Source: Helicobacter bilis
GTDB taxonomy: Bacteria > Campylobacterota > Campylobacteria > Campylobacterales > Helicobacteraceae
NCBI RefSeq assembly: GCF_900198365.1
Contig: NZ_FZMS01000023.1
Coordinates: 1-64,000 of the forward strand
Reading direction: 5' to 3'
DNA: 64,000 nt
Shown: positions 36,416-45,485 of the stretch, in pieces
How the letters are laid out: each line of letters starts with the position of its first letter
Numbering within the stretch: the stretch's first letter is position 1
Position numbers and translations under genes: made by a program
The notes under the pieces: model-generated
What the model was told of the DNA's origin: nothing
The model's database searches: none
What the model saw: the letters and a program-made list of their open reading frames with translations, nothing else

Positions 36416-37224
36416 TGTTATCCTATCTTATTTTATCCCCAGCATATTATGCTGATGATACATTATATACAAAGCTACAATATGCTTATACTATGTTAGA
36501 ATCTAAGGACATGACGCTAGATTTTATCGCATTTCGCTATGATAATAATGATATTTTATCTGCGAATGAATATCATAAACTATTTGAAGCATATAGATTT
36601 GCTAAAACTCATAACATAGTATTATTGCTTAATCTCTCTAGCTATAAACTTGAAACACTCGTCCTTTTATGGTTGCATGGCTTTAACTTAGGCATACATT
36701 TTAAAGAATCTGATATGCCTCTTTTGCGTGATAATATCTGTAAAGATTTAAAGCAAAGCCATGCTTTAATACATTCTCTGCAAGATAACATAAGTTTGCA
36801 TGAAAAAGTAAAGATTCTTTATAGCGCACTTTCTCATACAGGTATCGCAAAAAGTTTAAAGCTATTATGTGATATAGAATCTTTTTCATACTTTCTAACT
36901 CCATTCAATCAAGCCTTAAATACTTATGAAAACTTAAGACAAGAAAATAGGCTAGATAAAAGATTCTATCCTATTTTTGTAAGCACACATAATTCGTGCG
37001 ATTTATCTAAAGTCCTATCACTTGGGGCTAACTACGCTACAATCAGCCCTATATTCTATGATAAGGGCAATAAGGCTTTAGGTCTGCCATATCTACAAAA
37101 ACTACCTTTGCGTGTAAAAGAAAGGGCATTTGCATTAGGTGGTATAAATAGTGATTTAAGAGTGCATGAGATTAAGTCATGTGGCATGGCTGGATTTGCT
37201 TCAATTAGCTATTTTTTACAATGA
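36415..37224 (+). CDS. ThiE/TenI-like thiamine phosphate synthase homologue
   Basis: The C-terminal part of this 269-residue protein has the ThiE/TenI barrel signature: STHNSCDLSKVLSLGANYATISPIF, then a phosphate-binding ALGGIN and a GMAGFASI ending. The N-terminal half is divergent. ThiE joins the pyrimidine and thiazole phosphates; TenI-like members do related chemistry. With a weak N-terminus and no other thi genes nearby, catalytic ability is uncertain. The ATG at 36415 overlaps the azlD stop by one base and is preferred over the TTG three bases earlier. Confidence 0.72.
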   Translation: MLSYLILSPAYYADDTLYTKLQYAYTMLESKDMTLDFIAFRYDNNDILSANEYHKLFEAYRFAKTHNIVLLLNLSSYKLETLVLLWLHGFNLGIHFKESDMPLLRDNICKDLKQSHALIHSLQDNISLHEKVKILYSALSHTGIAKSLKLLCDIESFSYFLTPFNQALNTYENLRQENRLDKRFYPIFVSTHNSCDLSKVLSLGANYATISPIFYDKGNKALGLPYLQKLPLRVKERAFALGGINSDLRVHEIKSCGMAGFASISYFLQ

Positions 37225-37329
37225 TGAGTTATGTTTTTAGCTATTAGCTTACAGAGTGAATTAACCCTTTTTATGCTTAGATATGTTAGAATATTGGGCT
37301 TATTAAACAAAATTATTAAGGGTGTAAAG

Positions 37330-37980
37330 ATGAAAAAACTTTTTACTTTCATGCTTTTTTGTGTGATTCTTCAAGCAAAGGAATATGTTATCGATGAGAC
37401 GCATTCAAGCGTGAGTTTTAGTGTAGAGCATTTAAGTGTTGCCGATACCATAGGGCATTTTCAAGAGTTTTCTGGCACACTTGATATTGAGAATAATGCG
37501 ATTAAGAATCTGCAAGGGCAAGTTGAAATCAAAAGTATTAATACCTACAATGCCGCACGAGATGAAGAGCTGCTTTCAACAGATTTTTTTCACACCAAAA
37601 AAGCCTTTTTACAATCTATCTCATATAAAAATAACATTTTACGCACAAAACTTACAATAAATAATATTACAAAAGAAGTAGCCTTTAAGGTAAAAATCAC
37701 AGGACCAATACGCAATCCAAGTCTATCTTTAAAAGAAAAAAGCACAAATACTAATCCTTTCGCATTGCAAACAACAGATATGCCGTTACAAAATCCGCAT
37801 TTAAAGACAAATGATTCTAGCACAGATTGTGGCTGCTATGTCAGCTATGGTGATAATGTCATCGGCGTAGAATTACATGGCAAGATTAATCGCTTTGACT
37901 TTAATATCGCTACAACCACCCCAAAAGAGCTTTTAGGCGAATATGTCAATATAAAAATCATATTAGAAGGGTCTAATTAG
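37330..37980 (+). CDS. YceI-family periplasmic protein
   Basis: This 216-residue protein starts at MKKLFTFMLFC with a signal peptide (residues 1-16) and continues as the YceI lipocalin-like barrel: VIDETHSSVSFSVEHLSVADTIGHF, LSTDFF and VTKEVAFKVK-type strands. YceI proteins bind isoprenoid-like lipids in the periplasm; their exact job is unclear. A Cys pair (DCGCYV) near residue 165 is unusual. The internal ATG is chosen for its signal peptide and AAGGG ribosome site. Confidence 0.88.
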   Translation: MKKLFTFMLFCVILQAKEYVIDETHSSVSFSVEHLSVADTIGHFQEFSGTLDIENNAIKNLQGQVEIKSINTYNAARDEELLSTDFFHTKKAFLQSISYKNNILRTKLTINNITKEVAFKVKITGPIRNPSLSLKEKSTNTNPFALQTTDMPLQNPHLKTNDSSTDCGCYVSYGDNVIGVELHGKINRFDFNIATTTPKELLGEYVNIKIILEGSN

Positions 37981-38041
37981 ATTATAAAGATTCAAATATC
38001 ACATAGACTGCATACAAAAGATAAAAATAGAATCTTTATAG

Positions 38042-39466
38042 CTATTTCTCCGAACGCTTTGTAGTATAGTATAAAACCACAACACTCACGCATAAAGCAC
38101 AGCATTGTGATATAGGATAGGCGATCCATGCACCCATGATTCCATAATAATGTGTCATAAGTGGTAGCAGCACAACAATGAATGCAAGTGTGTAAGCTAT
38201 CGTTACGACAAAAGAAGCTAGGGCTTGTTGTAATGCTTGCAAGTAAAATGCAATAATTAAATTCACACTCAAAAAGACATAGCCAATAAAGTAAATATTG
38301 AGTGCCACCCCGCTTTGTGCCTTAAGCTCTAAATCCTTTAAATATAAGGACACAACAAAATCACTAAAAGTAAAGAATAAAGCGTATAGAACACAAGATA
38401 GCCCCAACGCTACATAAATATAGAATCTTAGAATCTCTCTCAAACGATTAAAAAGTCTCATGCCATAGTTAAAACTTGCAATAGGCTGTATAGATTCTGC
38501 AAGGGCTATCATAATGGTAAAAAAGTTAAATCCTGCATAAAGAATAACACTATATATCGCAAGGGCAGACTCACCGCCAATATCTTTTAGAATCTGATTA
38601 TAAAGCCACATGACAATGCCTACACTTGCTTCACTTGCCGCATAAGGTGAGCCATATTTTATCGCTCTTCCAAGCAGATTCCAATTAAATACTTTTACAA
38701 AATATAACTCCCCGCTTTTCTCACAGATAAAGGGTAGTGCTGTGCGTATTTTATTGGCTAGATTTTTATTAAAAAAGCCAAGTAATAATGCCCTATGTTT
38801 AGATTCTATATAATGCCACAATAGCACAAGAGAGCCGATAATATGCCCTAAAGTCGTAGCATACGCACTGCCGATAATGCCAAACTCCCATACAAATAAA
38901 AAGAGATAGTTAAATATCACATTGCAAATCGCCCCAAGAAACATAGCAAACATAGCAAGGCGAGGGCGTTTATCATTGACCACGCATATATCAAGCACAG
39001 GATGTAATATGATTCCAAAAAGTCCCACACAAGTCCCACGCAGATAATCGACCGCCATATCATGCACATTTTGTGTTAAACCCTGCGCAAAAAAGTCAAT
39101 TACAGAACTAGCATACGCATAGCACAAAACACCAACTAAAAGCGATAAAGGAAAAAGCAAATACACAATACTACTAAAAATAGCCCTAGCAATATTTGCC
39201 CTACCTTTTGCAAGATAGTAGCTAATAAGACTTGCTCCACCTAAAGAAAACATAAGCGAACACGCCATCATAGAAGGAAATAGGGGCCATACTACAACGA
39301 TTGCTTTCATAGCGTCATCACCAAGCTTTTTATTAACAAAAATGCCATCAATGGTGGAATAACTAGCCATTGCAAGCATGGCTAAAAGCATGGGGATAAA
39401 GTAGTTAAAAAAGAGTTTTGGGATACTATCACTTGCTAGATTGAGATTACTCTTTGCGTTCGCCAT
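38042..39466 (-). CDS. MATE-family efflux transporter
   Basis: This 474-residue, twelve-helix transporter has the MATE pattern: FFNYFIPMLLAMLAMASYSTIDGIFVNKKLG at the start, the paired QPIASFNYG motif near residue 320, and repeated halves. It exports cationic drugs or metabolites using a sodium or proton gradient. It overlaps pssA by 20 bases and is translated after it. No regulator is visible. Confidence 0.9.
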   Translation of the reverse strand: MANAKSNLNLASDSIPKLFFNYFIPMLLAMLAMASYSTIDGIFVNKKLGDDAMKAIVVVWPLFPSMMACSLMFSLGGASLISYYLAKGRANIARAIFSSIVYLLFPLSLLVGVLCYAYASSVIDFFAQGLTQNVHDMAVDYLRGTCVGLFGIILHPVLDICVVNDKRPRLAMFAMFLGAICNVIFNYLFLFVWEFGIIGSAYATTLGHIIGSLVLLWHYIESKHRALLLGFFNKNLANKIRTALPFICEKSGELYFVKVFNWNLLGRAIKYGSPYAASEASVGIVMWLYNQILKDIGGESALAIYSVILYAGFNFFTIMIALAESIQPIASFNYGMRLFNRLREILRFYIYVALGLSCVLYALFFTFSDFVVSLYLKDLELKAQSGVALNIYFIGYVFLSVNLIIAFYLQALQQALASFVVTIAYTLAFIVVLLPLMTHYYGIMGAWIAYPISQCCALCVSVVVLYYTTKRSEK

Positions 39467-40235
39467 TATCCCCCTTTATCTCTTCAATATCTTTCTTTTT
39501 CATTGTGATTCTAAAAAGCACGATAAAAATCCATCTTATAACACCATAGATTATATACGCACTTAAAAGCACACAAAGGGCTAAAGATGGCTGGGCGATA
39601 ACAAATGCAAGGGCTATTAAAAGCATGATGAAATATTTTAGATTCCATTGCACCTTTTTAAAGCTTGGATAGCGGATATTACTCACCATAAGAATAGCAA
39701 TAAAGAACGCAAAGATAAGAAAAACATAGGTATTTGTGCGTAAAAACTCAATCCAGCCAAAAAAACTCACCTTTTGATGTTCCACCACAATAATCCATAA
39801 GCACACAATAGCCGCTGCTGAAGGGATAGGAAGCCCAATAAAAGAATTTGTCTCAACATTTGTTGTAATATTAAATCGTGCAAGTCGAATAGCCCCAAGC
39901 ACCACAAATAAACCGCTAATTGCCACACCATAGCGACCATAATCATGCCCTACATAAAAATACAATAGCACCGCAGGGGCAACACCAAAGGCAACAATAT
40001 CAGCAAGAGAATCAAACTCTACCCCGAACTTACTCGCTGTGTTTGTAAGACGGGCTACACGACCATCAAGCCCATCTAGCACCATAGAAAATAAGATATA
40101 CCAACAAGCCGTTGTAAAAGCCTTAGAATCTGCTTGCACCAAACCCTTATGTGCCATAAAAATAGCCATGACACCTAAGAATATGCTACCTGCTGTGAAA
40201 AGATTTGGCAGGATATAGCGGGGACTAATTTTCAT
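39447..40235 (-). CDS. pssA: CDP-diacylglycerol-serine O-phosphatidyltransferase
   Basis: PssA makes phosphatidylserine, precursor of phosphatidylethanolamine, at the inner membrane. The CDP-alcohol phosphatidyltransferase motif (D-G-x2-A-R-x8-G-x3-D-x3-D) is complete in the stretch from DGLDGRVARL to DSLAD (about residues 55-80). Length (262) and six or more helices fit. A charged tail (KKKDIEEIKGDNGE) ends the protein and overlaps the MATE start. It is divergent from mtnN. Confidence 0.93.
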   Translation of the reverse strand: MKISPRYILPNLFTAGSIFLGVMAIFMAHKGLVQADSKAFTTACWYILFSMVLDGLDGRVARLTNTASKFGVEFDSLADIVAFGVAPAVLLYFYVGHDYGRYGVAISGLFVVLGAIRLARFNITTNVETNSFIGLPIPSAAAIVCLWIIVVEHQKVSFFGWIEFLRTNTYVFLIFAFFIAILMVSNIRYPSFKKVQWNLKYFIMLLIALAFVIAQPSLALCVLLSAYIIYGVIRWIFIVLFRITMKKKDIEEIKGDNGERKE

Positions 40236-40372
40236 AAATATTTCCTTTTATAAGCATATAAATACATTGAATCTAAAGAGTTTTAAAAAGCTTAATTTTA
40301 GCATAGTTTTAGATAAGTTGTTACTATTTCTTATAGTCCTAATTTTTATAACACAAGGATTCTATATTATGT

Positions 40373-40378
40373 TATAAT
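40373..40378 (+). promoter_or_regulatory. Probable -10 box for mtnN
   Basis: TATAAT preceded by TATG-like bases, 31 bases before the mtnN start. Confidence 0.5.
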
Positions 40379-40408
40379 CAGCATTTTAATTTGCAGAAAA
40401 GGAAAAAT

Positions 40409-41101
40409 ATGACAATAGGTATTATTGGGGCTATGCGTGAAGAGATTGTGCCGCTTTTAACACTTTATAAAGAATATGAAAGCATAGAAATCGCTGGAAA
40501 TGTGTATTACAAAATCACATATAAAAACGCAAATATTATTATCGCTTATAGCAAAATAGGCAAGGTGCATGCAGCAATAAGTGCGACTACCATGATACTA
40601 CGCTTTGGCTGTGAAAAGATTATTTTTAGTGGTGTTGCTGGGGGATTGGCAAAGGGGCTAAAGGTTGGAGATTTATTACTTGCAACAAAGCTATGTCAGC
40701 ATGATGTGGATATCACTGCCTTTGGACATGCTATGGGCTTTATACCTGAAGGTAAGCTTTTTTATGAAAGCGATAAGCATCTATGCGACATGGCAAAAGA
40801 AGTGGCAAAAGATATGGGGCTTAGTATAAAAGAGGGCATTGTGGCAAGTGGAGATCAATTTATCGCAAATCAGCAGATAAAAGATTCTATCGTAAAAGAA
40901 TTTAATGCAATCGCAGTAGAAATGGAGGGTGCAAGTGTAGCCTGTGTGTGTGATAATTTTAAAATCCCATATTGTATCTTCCGCTCTATTAGTGATAGTG
41001 CCGATGGAGAAGCTAGTCAAAGCTTTGATGAGTTTTTAGAATCTAGCGCAAAGATTAGTGCTGATTTTGTTTATAAGATTGTGGATAAAATCCTGCTTTA
41101 A
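40409..41101 (+). CDS. mtnN: MTA/SAH nucleosidase (aminofutalosine-type in this group)
   Basis: This 230-residue nucleoside hydrolase opens GIIGAMREEI and has VSGVAGG-like FSGVAGGL, the EMEGASVA substrate loop, and the catalytic Asp in ISDSADG. It cleaves methylthioadenosine and S-adenosylhomocysteine; in Helicobacter and Campylobacter the same enzyme also cleaves 6-amino-6-deoxyfutalosine for menaquinone. ATG 40409 follows AAAAGGAAAA. Monocistronic here. Confidence 0.94.
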   Translation: MTIGIIGAMREEIVPLLTLYKEYESIEIAGNVYYKITYKNANIIIAYSKIGKVHAAISATTMILRFGCEKIIFSGVAGGLAKGLKVGDLLLATKLCQHDVDITAFGHAMGFIPEGKLFYESDKHLCDMAKEVAKDMGLSIKEGIVASGDQFIANQQIKDSIVKEFNAIAVEMEGASVACVCDNFKIPYCIFRSISDSADGEASQSFDEFLESSAKISADFVYKIVDKILL

Positions 41102-41422
41102 CAACCGATTGTTATAGTTTAGCCTTGTTAAGATTCTGTAATATCATGAGAGTGAATTTGTATAATTTCAAAGGCTAATCATGTCAGACAAAGTCTAAAA
41201 TGAGCAGAGTTAAAGCTAAATTATGAAGTTTAATATTTAAATTCATAAAATATAGGAATTTACACAATCATAAAGCACAAATAGTTATAAATAAAGACAG
41301 ATTCCGCATTATTTATCCTAAAAATACACACCTACACACTCTATCACGGCTATTTTAAGTAAATTTTAATAAAATATTGAGTACGCTATACTTTTTTTTA
41401 CTTTAAGATAAAGGGGCTTATA
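41102..41422. other. Intergenic region before ppk2
   Basis: AT-rich, no gene. A TATACT box near 41391 could serve ppk2, and AAGATAAAGG precedes its start. Otherwise nothing is evident. Confidence 0.4.
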
Positions 41423-42355
41423 ATGAGCAAAAAGCAAATTGTCGTTCGACCTGAAGAGTCAATGGATCCACAAGAAGTGTATAGCAAAAAAAAGGTGATT
41501 AACAAACGCCATTTGTTTAAAAATGACTTTTATGAGAAAGAGTTGCGTAAGCTAGAAATCGAGCTTGTGAAATTGCAAAATTGGGTTAAAAAGACAAATC
41601 AAAAAATTGTCATTATAATGGAAGGTAGAGATGGTGCTGGTAAGGGTGGCACGATAAAAGCGCTTACTTCTCACCTTAATCCTCGCGGTTGTCGCATTGT
41701 CGCACTCAATAAGCCCACAGAGCAAGAAAAAACTGAATGGTATTTTAAGCGTTATATCACTAATTTGCCATCTGGTGGTGAAATCGTATTTTTTGATAGA
41801 AGTTGGTATAATCGTGCTGGTGTTGAAAAAGTTATGGGATTCTGCACACAAGATGAGTATAAAGAGTTTATCTATCAAGTGAGTAATTTAGAGCAAATGC
41901 TTGTCGCAAGTGGCACAATGATTTTTAAATACTTCCTTAATGTTTCGCAAGAAGAGCAAAAAAGACGCATTGAAAGAAGAAAAAATGATCCATTGCGCAT
42001 GTGGAAATTAAGCCCTATTGATGCAAAGTCTTTGAGCTTATGGGACGACTATACAGAAGCATTTGAAAAAATGTTTTCACGCACACATACACCATATAGC
42101 CCTTGGATGATTGTAGATTCTAATGATAAAAAGCGTGCAAGACTAAATATCGCAAGGGATTTGTTAAGCAAAGTGGATTATGAAGATAAAGACCAAAACT
42201 CTGTATGTTTGCTTGCTGACCCAAATATCGTGCATTTATATTCGCAACAATCAAGCTTTATTAAGAAGAATAAAGACTTTAAAATCTTTGATAAAGAGAA
42301 GGATAAAAAAGATAAAAAAGACTCTAAAGATTCTAAAAATGATGAGAAAAAGTAA
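41423..42355 (+). CDS. ppk2: Polyphosphate kinase 2, class I type
   Basis: PPK2 uses polyphosphate to phosphorylate nucleoside diphosphates, mainly making GTP or ATP. The 310-residue protein has Walker A EGRDGAGKGG (residues 67-76), the lid region with NPRGCRIVALNKPTE and Walker B FFDRSWYNRAGVE. The first 40 and last 30 residues (a Lys/Asp tail) are charged extensions. It starts a pair with the CinA-type gene, which overlaps it. With ppk1 at 10,710 the cell can both build and spend polyphosphate. Confidence 0.94.
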   Translation: MSKKQIVVRPEESMDPQEVYSKKKVINKRHLFKNDFYEKELRKLEIELVKLQNWVKKTNQKIVIIMEGRDGAGKGGTIKALTSHLNPRGCRIVALNKPTEQEKTEWYFKRYITNLPSGGEIVFFDRSWYNRAGVEKVMGFCTQDEYKEFIYQVSNLEQMLVASGTMIFKYFLNVSQEEQKRRIERRKNDPLRMWKLSPIDAKSLSLWDDYTEAFEKMFSRTHTPYSPWMIVDSNDKKRARLNIARDLLSKVDYEDKDQNSVCLLADPNIVHLYSQQSSFIKKNKDFKIFDKEKDKKDKKDSKDSKNDEKK

Positions 42356-43397
42356 ATCTCATTTACCTAAAAAACGCGTTATGAAAGCATTTTCTAACGC
42401 ACTTAAAGCATTCAATACAGAATCTTCATCAAGTGAAAATAGGCTGGGTGGTAGTATCTCTAGCCACCATAAGAACAAACAGAGAGACACTTCTTTATCG
42501 CATTGCACCATAAAAGATTCCAATATGCAAACCCACACAATTGATAATAATGAAATATACTTTGAGATTATAGGCTTTGAGCAAAGTAGTGCTATGCAGA
42601 TAATCTCACATTATGCTATGGATTGTTCTGTATCCTTGAGGCTTGCAGATTCTGTGCCACTGCATTCTAGTCTTATGAGTGAAAATTGCGATAAGTTAGC
42701 AAATAAAGAAAATCTAGCCAAAAATAGCAACAACGCGCTACCCGCCATATTATCGCAAGAATACGGCATAATAGCACAAGGTTCTACACAGAATCTAGAC
42801 ACATTTTTTAAGATTCTAGATTCTCTATTTGCAGAGCGACTTGTAAAGGGCGATATCGCAACTTTTGTGGTAAAAAAACTACAACAGCATAACTACAAAC
42901 TCTGTGTTGCTGAATCTTGCACAGGTGGAGTTTTGAGTGCGATGATTACAGCTATTAATGGTGCGAGTTCTGTTTTTAAAGGCGGGATAACGACTTATAG
43001 CATTGAATCTAAACAGCAGATTCTGGGCATAAAAGATTCTGTATTTAGAGAGCATAGCGTGTATTCACAAGCTTGTGTAAATGCGATGGCAAGAGGGGCG
43101 ATCGACTTATTTCAAGCCGATATTGCCATTGCTACAAGCGGATTAGCCACACGCGATGATAGCCCTAATAATTTCTTGCATTTACCCGCTGGTATGGTTT
43201 TTACCTGCATTCTCATACGCGATAGATTGCCAATAAATATTGCCTATAACTATTTATTAGATGCAAATATGGGGGGCAAAGATTCTAAAAACCCCACCCT
43301 TTACACTCCGCACACACATATAGATTCTAGAATCTTCGTGCAGAAAATGGCTAGTTTGCAAGCCTTGCGTTTGCTTTTAAGCGCCCTTGCGAGTTAA
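42342..43397 (+). CDS. CinA C-terminal domain (PncC-like) protein with repeat-like N-terminus
   Basis: Residues 180-350 form a CinA C-terminal nicotinamide-nucleotide amidase-type domain: KLCVAESCTGGVLSAMIT (with the catalytic Ser/Cys region), GGITTYSIESK and IATSGLA. The first 170 residues have no recognised domain and are Ser/Asn/Lys-rich, longer than in PncC (about 165 residues). The ATG at 42342 overlaps the ppk2 end by 14 bases; a later ATG at 42381 is possible. AGATTCT copies are dense here, including a perfect palindrome near 43323. Confidence 0.78.
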   Translation: MRKSKSHLPKKRVMKAFSNALKAFNTESSSSENRLGGSISSHHKNKQRDTSLSHCTIKDSNMQTHTIDNNEIYFEIIGFEQSSAMQIISHYAMDCSVSLRLADSVPLHSSLMSENCDKLANKENLAKNSNNALPAILSQEYGIIAQGSTQNLDTFFKILDSLFAERLVKGDIATFVVKKLQQHNYKLCVAESCTGGVLSAMITAINGASSVFKGGITTYSIESKQQILGIKDSVFREHSVYSQACVNAMARGAIDLFQADIAIATSGLATRDDSPNNFLHLPAGMVFTCILIRDRLPINIAYNYLLDANMGGKDSKNPTLYTPHTHIDSRIFVQKMASLQALRLLLSALAS

Positions 43398-43569
43398 TAT
43401 CAAGATTTTGACATACCCAATGAAATTTCATGTTATTTTATTGTGGTTTTTCTGTTAATATTTAGCAAATTTTAAGGTAAAAAAAGATAGAATAACCCCC
43501 ATGCTTTGCAAGTAGGGGGGCATATCCGAAAACAAAAGTGTGAGTTTATTTTATTAATAAGGAATGAGT

Positions 43570-43905
43570 ATGAAAAAGCTTCTTTTATTCTTTTTCGCAT
43601 GTGTTGGTTTTGCACTAGCTGCTGATGCAAAAGCTGGTGTAGATGGTATTAATGGTGCTGATTTAGTAATGGCACTTTCTGTTCTTGCTGGTGTTGTTGG
43701 CTTGGGTATTGCAGCCCTTGGTGGTGGTATCGGTATGGGTCATGCTGCTGCTGCGGCAATCTCTGGCACTGCTAGAAACCCTGCATTAGGTTCTAAATTG
43801 CAAACAACAATGTTTATTGCAATCGCTTTGATTGAAGCACAAGTTATCTATACGCTTGTATTTGCTGTTATTGCAATTTATGTGAATCCTTATCTTGCAT
43901 CTTAA
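43570..43905 (+). CDS. atpE: ATP synthase F0 subunit c
   Basis: The 111-residue subunit forms the proton-driven rotor ring. Two helices flank the polar loop with the ARNP motif (GTARNPALGSKL), and the proton-carrying Glu lies in ALIEAQVIY. The N-terminus has an extra signal-like hydrophobic segment (MKKLLLFFFACVGFALAAD), as is usual in this phylum. ATG 43570 is preferred to 43564 because AAGGA then has a 6-base spacer. It is separate from the other atp genes, as in related species. Confidence 0.95.
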   Translation: MKKLLLFFFACVGFALAADAKAGVDGINGADLVMALSVLAGVVGLGIAALGGGIGMGHAAAAAISGTARNPALGSKLQTTMFIAIALIEAQVIYTLVFAVIAIYVNPYLAS

Positions 43906-43938
43906 TTGTTTGTATAAAGATTCTTAAAACTTTTTAGT

Positions 43939-43959
43939 CTCCCTTTGTTCTAAAGGGGG
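43939..43959 (+). terminator. Possible atpE terminator
   Basis: CTCCCTTT pairs with AAAGGGGG around a 5-base loop, 33 bases after the atpE stop. The T-run is short. Confidence 0.5.
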
Positions 43960-43965
43960 ATTTGT

Positions 43966-44049
43966 GCGCTGGTGGTGGAATGGTAGACACACCATCTTGA
44001 GGGGGTGGCGGGGCGACCCGTGTGAGTTCAAGTCTCACTCAGCGCACCA
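43966..44049 (+). tRNA. tRNA-Leu (anticodon GAG)
   Basis: 84 nt, class II with a variable arm. Acceptor GCGCTGG pairs with TCAGCGC, CCA is encoded, and the anticodon stem CCATC/GGTGG encloses loop TTGAGGG. GAG reads CUC and CUU codons. Confidence 0.93.
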
Positions 44050-44081
44050 TCTTCAAATAGAATGATTAAAACCACCATATA

Positions 44082-44168
44082 GCCGGAGTGGTGAAACTGG
44101 TAGACGCGCTAGACTCAAAATCTAGTAAGGGCAACCTTGTGTCGGTTCGAGTCCGACCTTCGGCACCA
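44082..44168 (+). tRNA. tRNA-Leu (anticodon CAA)
   Basis: 87 nt, class II. Acceptor GCCGGAG pairs with CTTCGGC, and the anticodon stem CTAGA/TCTAG encloses loop CTCAAAA, anticodon CAA (UUG). CCA is encoded. Confidence 0.93.
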
Positions 44169-44192
44169 TTCAATTCAAACTTCATTAATTTT

Positions 44193-44269
44193 GTCCTGAT
44201 AGCTCAGCTGGATAGAGCGTAAGATTCCTAATCTTAAGGTCATGGGTTCAAATCCCTTTCGGGACACCA
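44193..44269 (+). tRNA. tRNA-Arg (anticodon CCT)
   Basis: 77 nt. Acceptor GTCCTGA pairs with TCGGGAC, and stem TAAGA/TCTTA encloses loop TTCCTAA, anticodon CCT (AGG). CCA is encoded. Three tRNAs in a row suggest one transcript. Confidence 0.93.
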
Positions 44270-44859
44270 CTTGATTTATATAGCTTATCGTAACTTTTTC
44301 TTGTTTTCAGTCAAAGCAATTTTGTTGATTTTAATATGGGTTGTGTTACTTTATCGACTACATTTATATCTTTCCATGTTTCAGGAAATAGCTATCTCTA
44401 TATTCTTTCTTTTACATCTTTATAATTGCTTTTAGCTGGATTATTAGCCTTATCTAATTGTTCTTTTGTTAATAAACCATTGCCTACTGACGCTTAACCC
44501 GGCCTTATTTCGTTCTATATTGCAGTATTATACAAATGCTTATAGTGTTCTTTACAAAATCCAGCTTTTCTTACATAAACTTAGCAATACTATCATTCTT
44601 TTTTGTATATAGGCTATCTTGTTTATTGTTGTCTTACAATCTAAACTCTAAAAAATCGATTCAAGCGATATGGAGTCTGGATTCTAGTAATTGTCATGTT
44701 GCGTGCAATAAAACAACTAAGATTTTAGAATCAAAAGCGATATTTTGCAGACGCTCAAATCATGACAAAATTTGGGTTTTAATTCAAGGCTTAAAACAGA
44801 ATTTAAGTTTTAGCTAAAGTTAAATCTAGCGAGTGTTAAGATAGCTTTAAAATCAAGCG
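44270..44859. other. Decayed stretch downstream of the tRNA genes
   Basis: No intact gene. On the minus strand near 44400-44480 a short frame codes for LTKEQLDKANNPAKSNY before stops, which looks like a relic of a protein gene I cannot name. A plus-strand frame (44536-44817) crosses a partial H1 motif (TGTCATGTTGCG near 44693) and is not gene-like. DNA next to tRNA genes is a common insertion site, so this may be a lost island. Confidence 0.4.
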
Positions 44860-45229
44860 TTATTTAGAATCATTACTAAGGCATATTTCTTGTAAATACG
44901 CAATTGATTTGCTAATACTATTAAATCTATCAATCTCTTCTAAATCTTTATTTGTTAAGGTTTTATTATTAAAGCTTACCGCTTATAAACTTATCACTAT
45001 CTGCTTTAATCAGGGCTAGTAGCTTTTTATCTTCTGTGTAGAGTTTTATATCCCATTTCTGCTATTGTTTTTAAATGGTGTTTTGTTTTAGATTACCATT
45101 TTCAGAATCATATTTTTCAACACATCCTTGCATCTTATTCTCTTCACTTTCACATTCCTTAAGATTCTCTGCATAGCCTATGCTGCATGTAATGATAGCA
45201 CTTAGACCAAGTTGTATAAAATATCTCAT
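44860..45229 (-). pseudogene. Remnant of a MORN-type exported protein gene
   Basis: It starts with AAAGGAAAACT and an ATG at 45229, a signal peptide (MRYFIQLGLSAIITCSIGYA) and GCVEKYDSENGNLKQ, the opening of a MORN_2/YwqK-like repeat protein. It then stops. Later pieces in other frames read KLLALIKADSDKFISGKL and LTNKDLEEIDRFNSISK. At least two frameshifts separate them. Related in kind to the phase-variable gene at 62,965. Confidence 0.6.
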
Positions 45230-45485
45230 AGTTTTCCTTTAAAGTAGCCTATCTCGCTAGAATGCGTGCCATTTTACAAAAAAAACAAATCAAGGTATTT
45301 TATCTACTTGTTTAGTTTTGTATGCTTGAGTTCAGGCGTCCATAAAAGCTATCTTATATGTTAAAAGTGTGGAATCTTAGCTAATCTTTAGAGTAGCTAC
45401 TAAAGATTAAAGGGAGATTTATCTATTGTGTATAAGTCGCATTAAGCTTTGTGGTGAATGTTACATAGGTTATTAATAATATGTG

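Noticed and set aside
44536-44817. Plus-strand frame of 93 codons after the tRNAs
   Set aside because: No ribosome site, low-complexity content and a partial H1 repeat inside it.
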